DNA of 34,281 nt from Collinsella sp. (GCA_018376905.1 JAHAAK010000026.1:1-34281); one strand, 5' to 3'; positions 8,563-17,247 are shown, counted from the stretch's first letter. Numbers and translations: made by a program. Notes: generated from the letters alone by a model not told the origin.

Positions 8563-8668
8563 TTAGGGTTGTCCAGGTGCCCCAGGTTGGCGTGAAAGAG
8601 GAGCGACGCGTACTAAAGGTACGCGAGCGACGGTTGAACGCCAAGATGGGGTGCCTGGGCAAGCCTAA
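8563..8668. repeat. Long palindromic hairpin element, copy 1 (between pheS and pheT)
   Basis: Arms of about 31 bases (8563-8593 and 8638-8668) pair with a few 2-base internal mismatches. They enclose a core (8592-8639) with a 7-bp hairpin CGCGTAC/GTACGCG and purine-rich flanks GTGAAAGAGGAG and TTGAAC. The core is almost the same as at 34211-34257, whereas the outer arms differ in sequence. The right arm covers the pheS stop codon. The pheST transcript must read through it; strand of action is unknown. Confidence 0.85.
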
Positions 8669-9741
8669 AATTGGTTCAGGAAACGCATATCGCCTGTCAT
8701 CAGGGTTCTGAGGTCCGGCAGGTCGTAGCGCAGGGCCGCGACGCGCTCGGCGCCAATACCAAAGGCGAAGCCGGTGTACTTCTCGGGGTCGATACCGCAG
8801 TTGATCAGGACGTTGGGGTCGACCATGCCGCAGCCCAGGATCTCGATCCAGCCGCTGTGTTTGCAGAAGTTGCAGCCCTTGCCGCCGCACACATGGCAGC
8901 TCACGTCCACCTCGCAGGAAGGCTCAGTGAAGGGGAAGAAGTGCGGGCGGTAACGCGTCTTGCGGTCCTCGCCAAACATGCACTTAACAAAGTAGTCGAG
9001 CGTGCCCTTAAGATCGCCAAAGGTGATGCCCTCGTCGACGACCAGGCCCTCGATCTGGTTGAACTGCGGCAGGTGGCAGGCGTCGGCCGTGTCGGGACGA
9101 TAGACGGTGCCCGGGCAGATCATGTAGATGGGCGGCTTCTGCGACTCCATGGTGTGGATCTGCACGCCCGAGGTCTGGGTGCGCAGCAGCACGTCGGACT
9201 CGCCGTGGGCGTGAGCCTCGGGGTGTGCGACGCTGCCGGGGTTGTTGTCGACCACGTAGAAGGTGTCGCGGGCCGAGCGGCTCGGGTGATCCATGGGAGC
9301 GTTGAGCGCGGTGAAGTTGTAGTAGGAGGTGTCGACCATGGGACCGGACTCGACGGTGTAGCCGATGCCGCAGAAGATGTCCTCGGCCTCCTCGATGATC
9401 TGCTTGATCAGGTGCTGGTGACCGATCTGCGGACGGATGCCCGGCAGCGTGATATCGACGGCCTCGTGCTCGAGTGTGTGCTTGAGGGCGGCGGCCTTCA
9501 TCTCGGTGGTGCGCTCGTCGAGCATGCCCTCAATCAGCTGGCGCATCTCGTTGGCGCGCTTGCCCATCATGGGACGATCCTCGGGGGCGAGCTTGCCCAT
9601 CATGCGCATCAGGCCAGTGATGCGGCCCTTGCGGCCGAGCAGCTCAACGCGCGCGGCCTCGAGCTTTGCGGCGTCGTCGGCGCCCGCGACGAGCTCCTTG
9701 GCCTCTTCCTCGAGTTTGACCAGATCATCAATCAGACTCAT
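8665..9741 (-). CDS. pheS: Phenylalanine--tRNA ligase alpha subunit
   Basis: This 358-residue protein is the catalytic subunit of phenylalanyl-tRNA synthetase (class II). The N-terminal coiled coil spans about residues 1-90. Class II motif 2 is at HLPQFNQIEGLVVDEG and motif 3 at FGIGAERVAALRYDL. The cysteines in DVSCHVCGGKGCNFC form a CxxC-type cluster just before motif 3, as seen in many bacterial PheS proteins. I start at MSLIDDLVKLEEEAK (9741), preceded by AAAGGGAAGA; the open frame extends further upstream, but only into the T-box leader. It is the first gene of pheST and lies directly behind the leader terminator, so its transcription should depend on uncharged tRNA-Phe. Confidence 0.98.
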   Translation of the reverse strand: MSLIDDLVKLEEEAKELVAGADDAAKLEAARVELLGRKGRITGLMRMMGKLAPEDRPMMGKRANEMRQLIEGMLDERTTEMKAAALKHTLEHEAVDITLPGIRPQIGHQHLIKQIIEEAEDIFCGIGYTVESGPMVDTSYYNFTALNAPMDHPSRSARDTFYVVDNNPGSVAHPEAHAHGESDVLLRTQTSGVQIHTMESQKPPIYMICPGTVYRPDTADACHLPQFNQIEGLVVDEGITFGDLKGTLDYFVKCMFGEDRKTRYRPHFFPFTEPSCEVDVSCHVCGGKGCNFCKHSGWIEILGCGMVDPNVLINCGIDPEKYTGFAFGIGAERVAALRYDLPDLRTLMTGDMRFLNQF

Positions 9742-9824
9742 GTCTTCCCTTTCGTCTCTCGCGCTCCCCGCTTGCCGAGGCGGCTGCCGCCGTCTGACGT
9801 TGCGAAAACGCGGCCCGGTTCGGT

Positions 9825-10112
9825 AACAAAAAACCGCCCTCGGGCATGTGCATTGCCCAAGGACGGTTGAATTCCGCGGTACCACCTTGTTTGACCCGGC
9901 GGATGTCTGGCCCGCCGCGCCCACTCTTTGCCCCTTGTCGCGAGGCTCACGGCTTCCCTACTGGGGCTTCGCCGCCGCTGGCCGCGTGCCCGTTGAGGTC
10001 GCTGCTCGGGAGTGAACGCTTGGCCCTTGTCACCGCAGGAAGGCTTGCAGCCCATGACCTTCCCTCTCTTGCCGGCGACGCGGCGGGCAAAACCCTCTCC
10101 GTCAACGCATTG
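9825..10112 (-). promoter_or_regulatory. T-box riboswitch (tRNA-Phe) upstream of pheS
   Basis: On the minus strand the signature T-box sequence AGGTGGTACCGCGGAAT is at 9871-9887, directly before an intrinsic terminator, as in T-box leaders that read uncharged tRNA and antiterminate. Around 290 leader bases precede pheS. A TTC codon followed by A (TTCA; TTC at 10014-10016) is a plausible phenylalanine specifier, though I did not fold stem I. An extended -10 (TGGTATCCT on the minus strand, TATCCT at 10119-10124) fits a start near 10112; no good -35 is seen. Apparent open frames in this region are leader shadows. Confidence 0.93.
9828..9866 (-). terminator. T-box regulated terminator
   Basis: A 13-bp stem (9854-9866 with 9834-9846), one G-T wobble and a 7-base loop, is followed by TTTTTT on the minus strand. 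The T-box sequence pairs into the competing antiterminator. Confidence 0.93.
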
Positions 10113-10245
10113 GGCTATAGGATACCACATTGTGTGGGCGTATCGCCGCGTTCCGTTTTGTTCGTGCTGGGTACAAGGCAGGTAGCTGTGCAAACTGGCC
10201 GTGCGCCCAGCCGTGGCGTTCGGCTCGCGAGATCAAGGATATGGT

Positions 10246-11820
10246 ATGGAAAAGAAGCACGATAAGAAGGCCAAGCCCGCAGCGGGCAAGACGCCCAAAG
10301 GCATGAAGGTCGATAAGGCCGTCAAAAAATTCCGCAAGCTCGAAGGCAAACTGTGGACCCGCGAGTACCTGCTCAAGATTGCCGAGTTTGACGGCGCGAC
10401 CATTGCTCCCGCCAACGGTGCCGCCGCCCGTGCCGACGCCATGGGCACCCTTGCCGGCGAGCACCATAAGCTCCTGACCAGCGAAAAGTCTGTCGAACTT
10501 GTACGTTCGCTGGCACGCGAGACCGTCACCGGCGGAAAGATCGACGACCCGCAGCTGCTTGACGAGATTCGCGTGCTCGGCCGCGACCAGCGCGAGGCAA
10601 GCGTCATCCCCACCGAGGAGGCCGAGGCCTGGACCAGGCTCACCTGCGAGGCCGACGCCGTGTGGCACAAGGCCAAAGCGGCCAACGACTGGGCGAGCTT
10701 TGAGCCCTATGTGGACAAAATCGTCAGCCAGCTCAAGCATCAGGCCGAGCTCATGGACCCCAAGCGCGACCCATACGACGTGTGGCTCGACCAGTACGAG
10801 CGCGGCCTTTCCACCGAGAGCTTCGATGCGTTTTGCGACGAGGTTAAGGCCACGGTCGTGCCGCTCGTGCACGCCATCGGCGAGCGCGGCCAGCAGCCCG
10901 CTGCAGACTTTTTGCACGCCCGCGTGCCCGAGGCCGCCCAGCGCGCCATGAGCTTCGACCTGATGAAACTCGTCGGCCTGGACCTGGACGACACCACGCT
11001 TGCCTTTACCGAGCATCCGTTTAGCGAGGGCTTCTCGGTGGGCGACGCGCGCATCGCCACGCACATCTACGAGAACGATTGCATCTCCAACGTCTACAGC
11101 ATCATCCACGAGGCCGGCCACGCCATGTACGAGCTGGGCGTGAACCCCGCCTACGCGCGCACGTGCCTGGAGGGCGGCACCTCCATGGGCATCCACGAGA
11201 GCCAGAGCCGCTTTTTCGAGAACACCGTGGGCCGCAGCCGCGCCTTTATGGGACCGCTGCTCGAGGTGCTGCGCCGCCACGCGCCCGAGGTCTACGGCAA
11301 CGTGGACGAGGACACGCTCTACCGCGCCGTGAACATCGCTCAGCCGTCGCTGATCCGTACCGAGGCCGACGAGCTCACCTACCCGCTGCATATCATGGTG
11401 CGCTACGAGATCGAGCGCATGCTGTTTGCCGGCGAGGCCATGGCCAAGGATATCCCCGCGCTTTGGAATCGCTTTATGGACGAGTACCTGGGCATTCCCG
11501 TTCCCGACGACACGCACGGCTGCCTGCAGGATACGCACTGGAGCGGCGGCTCGTTTGGCTACTTCCCCACGTATGCGCTGGGTAGTGCCTACGATGCCAT
11601 GTTTGTACCGGCCATGTGCCGCGACGGTGTCGACCTTAACGGCGCCTGTGCGAGCGGCGACCTGGCGCCCGTCCGCGCTTGGCTGGGCGAGCGCATTTGG
11701 CAGTGGGGCCGCGCCAAAGACGCGCCGGAACTCATCAAGGGCGCCTGCGGCATGGCGTTCGATGCCCGCTACTACTGCAGCTACCTGCAGGACAAGTTCA
11801 CTACGCTGTACCAGCTGTAA
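10246..11820 (+). CDS. M32 family carboxypeptidase (carboxypeptidase Taq type)
   Basis: This 524-residue zinc metallopeptidase should remove C-terminal amino acids from peptides in the cytoplasm. The zinc site is HEAGH at residues 288-292, and the third ligand Glu318 lies in the downstream HESQSRFFEN motif, both diagnostic of M32. Further family motifs are the IRTEADELTYPLHI segment and DTHWSGGSFGYFPTYALG. Length matches the usual 500 residues, with a lysine-rich N-terminal extension of about 20 residues. The start is the ATG at 10246, six bases after AAGGA; an upstream GTG-type extension would run into the divergent T-box promoter. A hairpin terminator follows. It is divergent from pheS and appears to be a single-gene unit. 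Confidence 0.95.
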   Translation: MEKKHDKKAKPAAGKTPKGMKVDKAVKKFRKLEGKLWTREYLLKIAEFDGATIAPANGAAARADAMGTLAGEHHKLLTSEKSVELVRSLARETVTGGKIDDPQLLDEIRVLGRDQREASVIPTEEAEAWTRLTCEADAVWHKAKAANDWASFEPYVDKIVSQLKHQAELMDPKRDPYDVWLDQYERGLSTESFDAFCDEVKATVVPLVHAIGERGQQPAADFLHARVPEAAQRAMSFDLMKLVGLDLDDTTLAFTEHPFSEGFSVGDARIATHIYENDCISNVYSIIHEAGHAMYELGVNPAYARTCLEGGTSMGIHESQSRFFENTVGRSRAFMGPLLEVLRRHAPEVYGNVDEDTLYRAVNIAQPSLIRTEADELTYPLHIMVRYEIERMLFAGEAMAKDIPALWNRFMDEYLGIPVPDDTHGCLQDTHWSGGSFGYFPTYALGSAYDAMFVPAMCRDGVDLNGACASGDLAPVRAWLGERIWQWGRAKDAPELIKGACGMAFDARYYCSYLQDKFTTLYQL

Positions 11821-11843
11821 GGCATAACCGACACGCCAACGCA

Positions 11844-11884
11844 GGGGGGGGGCGCCGCGGAACCAATCCGCAGCACCCCCCTTC
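11844..11884 (+). terminator. Probable terminator of the M32 gene
   Basis: A G-rich left arm starts with nine G residues (11844-11852). It pairs with the C-rich segment at 11867-11881 around a GCGGA/TCCGC inner stem. The trailing T run is short (CCTT). Confidence 0.6.
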
Positions 11885-11886
11885 AC

Positions 11887-11914
11887 CTAGTCGTTTAAGA
11901 ACGTCCCCAATGAC
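11887..11914. repeat. 28-bp dispersed intergenic repeat, copy 1
   Basis: An exact 28-base match to 34110-34137 (it begins CTAGTCGTTTAAGAACG). At the other site it is one arm of a palindrome; here only the single arm is present, between two converging genes. Confidence 0.85.
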
Positions 11915-11939
11915 TACGCGGTTTGGTAAAACCGCGTAG
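11914..11939 (-). terminator. Hairpin directly after glmM
   Basis: A perfect 11-bp stem (CTACGCGGTTT with its complement) starts right after the glmM stop codon. There is no T run, so termination is uncertain; the hairpin may only protect the mRNA 3' end. Confidence 0.45.
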
Positions 11940-13271
11940 CTATAAAGCCTCGAGCGCGTTGGCGATGCGCTTCATGGCGGCATCGGCGGATGCTTGGTCG
12001 GGCGCCTCGGCCAGCACGCGGATAACCGACTCGGTTCCGCTCTTGCGCACGAGCACGCGGCCCTCGCCTGCCAGCGCAGCCTCGGCCTCGGCGATGGCGT
12101 TCTGCACGCCCATATTCTCGAGCGCGGCGTCCTTGTCCGCCACGTGCACGGCCACCTGCGCCTGTGGCAGCAGCTTGCACGGAGCCGTGAGCTGCGAGAG
12201 CGTCTCGCGCTCGGCACGAATCACTTCCATCACGCGCAGCGAGGTCATAATGCCGTCGCCCGTGCGCTCGATATCGCCAAAGATCGTATGGCCCGTCTGC
12301 TCGCCGCCCAGGCTGTAGCCGCCCTCGCGCATCTTGGCATACACGTGACGGTCGCCCACGCCGCTGGTCACGGCACTCAGGCCGGCAAGCTCCAACGACT
12401 TGATCAGGCCAAAGTTGCTGGCGATCGTCGGCACCACGGTACCGCCCGAGAGACGCCCGTGCTTGTTCAGGTACACACCGCACACGTACAGGATCTGGTC
12501 GCCATCGACCACGCGGCCGCGCTCGTCCACGGCCAGGCAGCGGTCGGCATCGCCATCGTAGGCAAAGCCCACATCCAGGCCCTGCTCCACCACGTGGCGC
12601 TGCAGGCGCTCAATATGCGTAGAGCCGCAGTCGACATTGATGTTAAAGCCGTCGGGCGCGGCATTGATCACGCGCACATCGGCGCCCAGTGCGTCGAACA
12701 CCGGCTTGGCCACCGAGGATGCCGAGCCGTTGGCGCAATCGATGCCGATCTTGACGCCCTGCAGCGAAAAGTTCGCGCTGGCGATGAGCGAAGCAATGTA
12801 GCGGTTGCGACCCTGCATGTAGTCCACCGTGGCGCCGATGTGGTTGCCCGTTGCCAGCGGCACCTCGCTCTTGCCATCGATGTAGTCCTCAATGAGCTCC
12901 AGCACGTCCTCGTCCATCTTAAAGCCGTCGCTGTTGACGAGCTTAATGCCGTTATCGCAAAACGGGTTGTGGCTCGCGCTGATCATGATGCCGCAATCGA
13001 AGCAGCCCTCCACGGTCTGATGCGCCACGCCCGGCGTCGGGATCACGTGCAGCATGTAGGCGTCCGCGCCGCTCGCGACCAGGCCGCTCACCAGCGCCGC
13101 CTCGAACATATAGCTCGAGCGACGCGTGTCCTTGCCCACGATCACGCGCGCCTTGGCCCCGCGGTTGGCGCCGTAATACCAGCCCACAAAGCGGCCGATC
13201 TTATAAGCGTGCTCTACCGTCAGCCCAACGTTGGCCTCACCGCGAAAGCCGTCGGTGCCAAAGTACTTCAT
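11940..13271 (-). CDS. glmM: Phosphoglucosamine mutase
   Basis: GlmM turns glucosamine-6-phosphate into glucosamine-1-phosphate, the precursor of UDP-GlcNAc for peptidoglycan. The 443-residue product has the expected length. It begins MKYFGTDGFRGEAN. The phosphoserine loop is ISASHNP with Ser100, the metal-binding loop is DGDADR (in FAYDGDADRCLAVDE), sugar recognition is in GGEQTGH, and the C-terminal phosphate-binding loop is RKSGTESVIRV. These separate it from other alpha-phosphohexomutases. AAGGAGA lies five bases before the ATG. The gene follows the DUF4012 gene in the same direction but is cut off from it by a strong terminator, so it probably has its own promoter in the short gap. Confidence 0.97.
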   Translation of the reverse strand: MKYFGTDGFRGEANVGLTVEHAYKIGRFVGWYYGANRGAKARVIVGKDTRRSSYMFEAALVSGLVASGADAYMLHVIPTPGVAHQTVEGCFDCGIMISASHNPFCDNGIKLVNSDGFKMDEDVLELIEDYIDGKSEVPLATGNHIGATVDYMQGRNRYIASLIASANFSLQGVKIGIDCANGSASSVAKPVFDALGADVRVINAAPDGFNINVDCGSTHIERLQRHVVEQGLDVGFAYDGDADRCLAVDERGRVVDGDQILYVCGVYLNKHGRLSGGTVVPTIASNFGLIKSLELAGLSAVTSGVGDRHVYAKMREGGYSLGGEQTGHTIFGDIERTGDGIMTSLRVMEVIRAERETLSQLTAPCKLLPQAQVAVHVADKDAALENMGVQNAIAEAEAALAGEGRVLVRKSGTESVIRVLAEAPDQASADAAMKRIANALEAL

Positions 13272-13283
13272 GCGCTCTCCTTA

Positions 13284-13317
13284 CAAAATAGGGGCGGACA
13301 GATTGCCTGTCCGCCCC
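13284..13317 (-). terminator. Terminator of the DUF4012 gene
   Basis: An 11-bp GC-rich stem (13291-13301 with 13307-13317) and a short loop are followed on the minus strand by TATTTTGT. Confidence 0.85.
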
Positions 13318-13354
13318 AAAATGGTACTCGATTATCTGCACTACCAGAAAAACC

Positions 13355-15667
13355 CTACGCCGACGCGCTGTCGCGAGCCGCCTGGCATGTAGGAGTCTGA
13401 CGCAGCGTAAGCGGCTTGTCCCCCGCCTCGGCCGACGTGGTCAGCGTATACGTGATCGTCGTCGTCTCGCCAGCATGCAGGTCAACGGTTCCTGAATAGC
13501 AGGGAACTCCGTGCCAAGTGGCAGCGAACAGTCCAAACTGAGTCCCCTCGACGGTTAGATCGGTAATGCTGCCGCCTGTCGGCGCAAACAGTGATACATA
13601 CAAGCGCTCATCGTCACGCGAGGTCCCAGGCGCACTGGCCGCTACGTAGTCGGGCAGCTTACCTGCCTCCTCCTGCGTCATGATGTTCGTCAGGGTAACG
13701 GTGATGCGATACGAGCAAGCGCCGTCGCCGTTCTTCACGCCCTGACCAATCTGCGTATCGGCGTTCAGATACCAGTCGAGCTTGGAGAAGCTCAGGTTGT
13801 TAAAGTAGACACCAGCAACGGGATCTTCACTCGGGTCATCCGGATCGGGCAGTGAGGCGTCGATGTTCATCTCCTTGATAGCGTTCTGCTCGTCATCGTT
13901 TTTCATCCACGCGATCAGGCGGCCCTCTTCGGCACCGCGCTCAACGGCGCTGACAAGGTTCGCAACATCGACGTCGCCGATACCGCCAAGGATCTTGTCA
14001 AAGGCAGCGCTGGCGACGGATGCAAAGATGCCGTCCGACTCCTCGACCGGATAGTTCCAGTACACATCATGCATAAGCACCTTCGCCGCGTTAGTACCGT
14101 CAACGACTGTACCGTCGGGCAGTGAAACATTACCCACGAGGCCCAACAGATACTGCAGGAATACCGGATCGATACCAATGACGCCATCGACGTCCTGACC
14201 ATATTCAGACTTCCACAGCGCGGCGACACGCTGCGAATTACGGGGCCAGTCGGGCGAATAGGTGTTGCCCGAGATGTATAGGTTGCTGTGGTCACCAAAC
14301 AGCGTCTCATCTTCTTCGTCGACGCTCTCAACCGCCTCGTCTTTGCTGCGCGCAATGCAGGGAACAAACTCGCCAATCGACATCTGGCCGTCGGTGACCG
14401 AAATCAGACCCTGCGAACCGCCAAAGCCGCCGCAGGCACGAATCTCGACGTTGTTCATGGCGTACATAAGGTAGTTGCGCGTCTGGCCGTTGGCGCCGAG
14501 CATCTGGGGAAGGACGGGGGCAACCTTCTCCGCCGCGTCAACCGCGCCGTTGAGGGTGGCAAAGCCGTCCTTGGCCTTATCGACCAGCTCGGTCACCTGG
14601 GAAATATGAGTATCGCCAATGCCCTGGATCTTCTCGTTGGCGCTCTTGAACACCTTCGAGCTGCTGGAAAGCGAATCGGCGACCGCCTGCAGCGCAGACA
14701 CGTTAATCATGCCGTCCTGGAACAGCTTGCCGGGCGTAGCCTGCGAGAGGTTGTCGGCCATGGGAACCAGCGCATTGCTCGAGACATCGGACAGGGCGTC
14801 AATCATGGTGCGGGCCGCATTGATATCGCTGCCATACACCGGGATAAACGAAGCCGCCGCCCACAGCGGGCTCGAGGTCTCCGCCTTCATGCTGTTACAG
14901 AGCTCATCGATCTTCTTCGCGTCGTCAGGCAGCGTCGAAAAATCGCCCGACGTGACCTTATCCTTAAGGCCACCGACGATCTCGACAGCCTCCTTCGCTT
15001 CGCTCTTTACGGTCTTTGCCGAGTTAAGCAGCATAAAGCCGCCTGCGCCAAGCACAACGAGAAGCACCGCGACTACAGCGGCAATAATGGCGCCGGTGTG
15101 ACGCTTTTTGCGCTCGCCCTTGCGATGGCGATGACGGACCAGACCGTCAGAGGTCGAACTCGACGAAGCGTCGCTACCGTAGTTCAAGCCAAAATCGTAA
15201 TAATCTTCCTTGGAACCCGAGCCCGCAAACTCGGCACCGCTATCATCCAGGCGGGCGAACGTGCCAGTCTCGGAGGCGCCGGTGTAAATCGTGCCAAGGT
15301 TACCCGTAAGCCCCGCGCCACCGGCAGAAGGAGTATTGTTGGCGGCCTTGCCGGCATTAACGTTGCCGGCAGCATTCGCGGCGTTGGCAGCACCTGCGTT
15401 GTTCGCAGGCACCGAAGGAGCCCCGCTCGGCTGCGACGCGGAGGTTGCACCGCCCGCAAAGACATTCCCTTTTGCACGGCCGGTCTTTTTTGCCTTTTGA
15501 GACTGCTCGTACAGAGCGGTAAACATCGCCGTCTCGCCCGGGGACACGCGCTTACCGGAACCGCCCTGTCCAGCGCCGCCCGGCGTGCCGGCCTTACCAG
15601 CCCCGTTCGGGCGCGGCGGAACTGCAGGACGGCCGCTATCGCTGCCCTTAAAGTGATTACCAGCCAT
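13355..15667 (-). CDS. DUF4012 domain-containing membrane-anchored protein
   Basis: This 770-residue protein has three parts. Residues 1 to about 185 are low-complexity, rich in Gly, Ala, Asn and Ser, and probably disordered. A basic stretch RHRHRKGERKKRH precedes one membrane helix (about 192-215, GAIIAAVVAVLLVVLGAGG). The rest should lie outside the cell. The external part matches DUF4012 (NYLMYAMNNVEIRACGGFGG and PVYGSDINAARTM are typical), a domain found in Actinobacteria and Firmicutes and often encoded near surface polysaccharide genes; its biochemical role is unknown. I start at MAGNHFKGSD, seven bases after GAGGA. The last residues are probably a beta-sandwich. It is probably a single-gene transcript with its own terminator. 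Confidence 0.9.
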   Translation of the reverse strand: MAGNHFKGSDSGRPAVPPRPNGAGKAGTPGGAGQGGSGKRVSPGETAMFTALYEQSQKAKKTGRAKGNVFAGGATSASQPSGAPSVPANNAGAANAANAAGNVNAGKAANNTPSAGGAGLTGNLGTIYTGASETGTFARLDDSGAEFAGSGSKEDYYDFGLNYGSDASSSSTSDGLVRHRHRKGERKKRHTGAIIAAVVAVLLVVLGAGGFMLLNSAKTVKSEAKEAVEIVGGLKDKVTSGDFSTLPDDAKKIDELCNSMKAETSSPLWAAASFIPVYGSDINAARTMIDALSDVSSNALVPMADNLSQATPGKLFQDGMINVSALQAVADSLSSSSKVFKSANEKIQGIGDTHISQVTELVDKAKDGFATLNGAVDAAEKVAPVLPQMLGANGQTRNYLMYAMNNVEIRACGGFGGSQGLISVTDGQMSIGEFVPCIARSKDEAVESVDEEDETLFGDHSNLYISGNTYSPDWPRNSQRVAALWKSEYGQDVDGVIGIDPVFLQYLLGLVGNVSLPDGTVVDGTNAAKVLMHDVYWNYPVEESDGIFASVASAAFDKILGGIGDVDVANLVSAVERGAEEGRLIAWMKNDDEQNAIKEMNIDASLPDPDDPSEDPVAGVYFNNLSFSKLDWYLNADTQIGQGVKNGDGACSYRITVTLTNIMTQEEAGKLPDYVAASAPGTSRDDERLYVSLFAPTGGSITDLTVEGTQFGLFAATWHGVPCYSGTVDLHAGETTTITYTLTTSAEAGDKPLTLRQTPTCQAARDSASA

Positions 15668-15816
15668 AAAGAAATCCTCGCAATTGAGTCGCAATGAAAA
15701 AGTCCATAACGTTACTAGTTTATGGCATTTTGAGCATCGACAGCTAAACTCCAGACACGGACATCAATTGGCGAAAATGCGGCACAACACCTTTTCTGTC
15801 TTGGCGGAGGCGCCAG

Positions 15817-16839
15817 CTACACCGTGAGGAACATCATCACGATGATCATGGCAAAGCCGATAAGGTCGGTCGGCAAAAACACCGTGCCCAGCATAACGGC
15901 GCTGGTGATGGTCGCCGAAACCGGCTCCACAGTTCCAATGAGGCTCGCACGCACCGAGCCGATGTCCTTAACGCCCTGCATATAGAGCATGTAAGCAAAA
16001 AACGAGCCGATAACCACGAACACCGCGAGCGCCTCGATACCGGCGGCGTCGAGCGCCGGCATATGTGCCCAAGGCTGCACGAAGACGCACGAGACCACGC
16101 CCGCCGTGAGCATTGCCGAGCCCGTGACGATGGGGCTGCCGTATTCGGGCAGGATCTTGGCGGGAATCACCGCCATACACGCGGCGCTGACCGCACACAT
16201 AAGACCTGCTGCCAGGCCAAGCGGCGAGATATTCAGGCTGGTGGGGTCGCCGCCGGTGGCGATTAAAAAGGTTCCACCCAGAGCCAGGCCAATGCCGATG
16301 ACTTCGCGAGTGCGCGGCATGCGGCGATCGGTCACGCAGGCGTAGCCCATGATGATAACGAGCTGCAGGCACTGGAGCACCGTCGCGGTTCCGGCGTTCG
16401 TCAGGCGCACGGCCGAAAGATAGCAAAACTGGTTGAACAGCAGGCCAAAAGCGGTAAAGAGCAGCAGCTGCTTGCGATCGGCGGGTGTGGTCCAGAGCTT
16501 GACCAGGCGCTCGCGGTCGCGCGTAACAACCACGGCCATAAAGAGTAGACCGGCGAGAATCTGACGCACGCTCATAAGCCACAAGGTGTCGACGTGGTAG
16601 GTATCGAACAGAAAGCTCGCGCTGGTGCCCGAGAAGCCCCAAAACGAACCGCCCACCAGCGTAGCCAAGACGCCCGTGATCATCTTGCGCGACGACGCAT
16701 CGTTAAGGCGCTCGCGCCAGGCGCGACGGGTGTTGCGGCTGAGCTCGTCGGTGCCCTCGGGCACATCAATGTTCGATATATCGGTCATCGGCACCGAAGC
16801 CCCTGCGCCTTCGACCTGCTCGACACACTCTTTGCTCAT
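15817..16839 (-). CDS. EamA family (DMT superfamily) transporter
   Basis: This 340-residue protein has a soluble N-terminus of about 50 residues. About ten membrane helices follow, in two EamA repeats. The first repeat begins around GVLATLVGGSFWGFSGTSASFLF; the second contains FVVIGSFFAYMLYMQGVKDIG and the typical ASLIGTVEPVSATITSAVMLG. EamA proteins export amino acids or related metabolites, but the substrate cannot be told here. The start is MSKECVEQVEGAG (16839), preceded by GGGGGAG. The gene is divergent from tRNA-Val; the intervening 289 bases hold the tRNA promoter and otherwise nothing I recognise. Confidence 0.9.
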   Translation of the reverse strand: MSKECVEQVEGAGASVPMTDISNIDVPEGTDELSRNTRRAWRERLNDASSRKMITGVLATLVGGSFWGFSGTSASFLFDTYHVDTLWLMSVRQILAGLLFMAVVVTRDRERLVKLWTTPADRKQLLLFTAFGLLFNQFCYLSAVRLTNAGTATVLQCLQLVIIMGYACVTDRRMPRTREVIGIGLALGGTFLIATGGDPTSLNISPLGLAAGLMCAVSAACMAVIPAKILPEYGSPIVTGSAMLTAGVVSCVFVQPWAHMPALDAAGIEALAVFVVIGSFFAYMLYMQGVKDIGSVRASLIGTVEPVSATITSAVMLGTVFLPTDLIGFAMIIVMMFLTV

Positions 16840-17070
16840 TCCACTCCCCCGAAACAGTCTGGAAGCAATTCGGCTTACCTTACCACGGCGAAGGCACCAG
16901 CTGGAGGCTTGTCCGCTTATCGGTAGGACAATTCCGCAGGTGTCTTTCCATAGCTCGATACCGCAATGGCTTTGCATTATGCGACAGCCAAATCGCGGCA
17001 GCAGGCTCTTTTGAAATGGATATGACGAAGCCCCCGAATTCCACAATGTAAGCGATTTTTAAAAATGTTC

Positions 17071-17099
17071 TTGCCACCGAGTTCAGGCTCCGTTATATT
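17071..17099 (+). promoter_or_regulatory. Sigma-70-type promoter of tRNA-Val
   Basis: TTGCCA (17071-17076), a 17-bp spacer and TATATT (17094-17099) lie 29 bases before the tRNA 5' end. Confidence 0.85.
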
Positions 17100-17128
17100 A
17101 TCCCTTGCGCGCTTGCGCACCCTTGATC

Positions 17129-17203
17129 GGGCGTTTAGCTCAGGGGGAGAGCGCTTCCCTGACACGGAAGAGGTCAGAAGTTCAAATCTTCTAACGCCCA
17201 CCA
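17129..17203 (+). tRNA. tRNA-Val (GAC)
   Basis: The acceptor stem GGGCGTT pairs with AACGCCC, the D arm is GCTC...GAGC, and the anticodon stem CTTCC/GGAAG has loop CTGACAC and therefore anticodon GAC. The T arm is AGAAG-TTCAAAT-CTTCT. The discriminator is A and CCA is encoded. All stems are intact. Confidence 0.97.
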
Positions 17204-17211
17204 AATGTTCG

Positions 17212-17247
17212 CAGCTCAGAGGCTATGCCCTCTGGGCTGTTTTGTTT
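17212..17247 (+). terminator. Terminator of tRNA-Val
   Basis: An 11-bp stem with one G-T wobble (17212-17222 with 17229-17239) is followed by TTTTGTTTT. Confidence 0.9.

Noticed and set aside
6718..8595. Open frame of 625 codons antisense to pheT
   Set aside because: It is the complement of a certain gene; high GC content and codon bias create such frames, and the composition (Val/Ala/Gly/His-rich) is typical of a shadow.
9738..10193. Open frame of 151 codons in the pheS leader
   Set aside because: It lies wholly within the T-box RNA and has no ribosome site.
10102..11886. Open frame of 594 codons antisense to the M32 peptidase
   Set aside because: Shadow of a gene with intact zinc motifs; its translation lacks any familiar motif.
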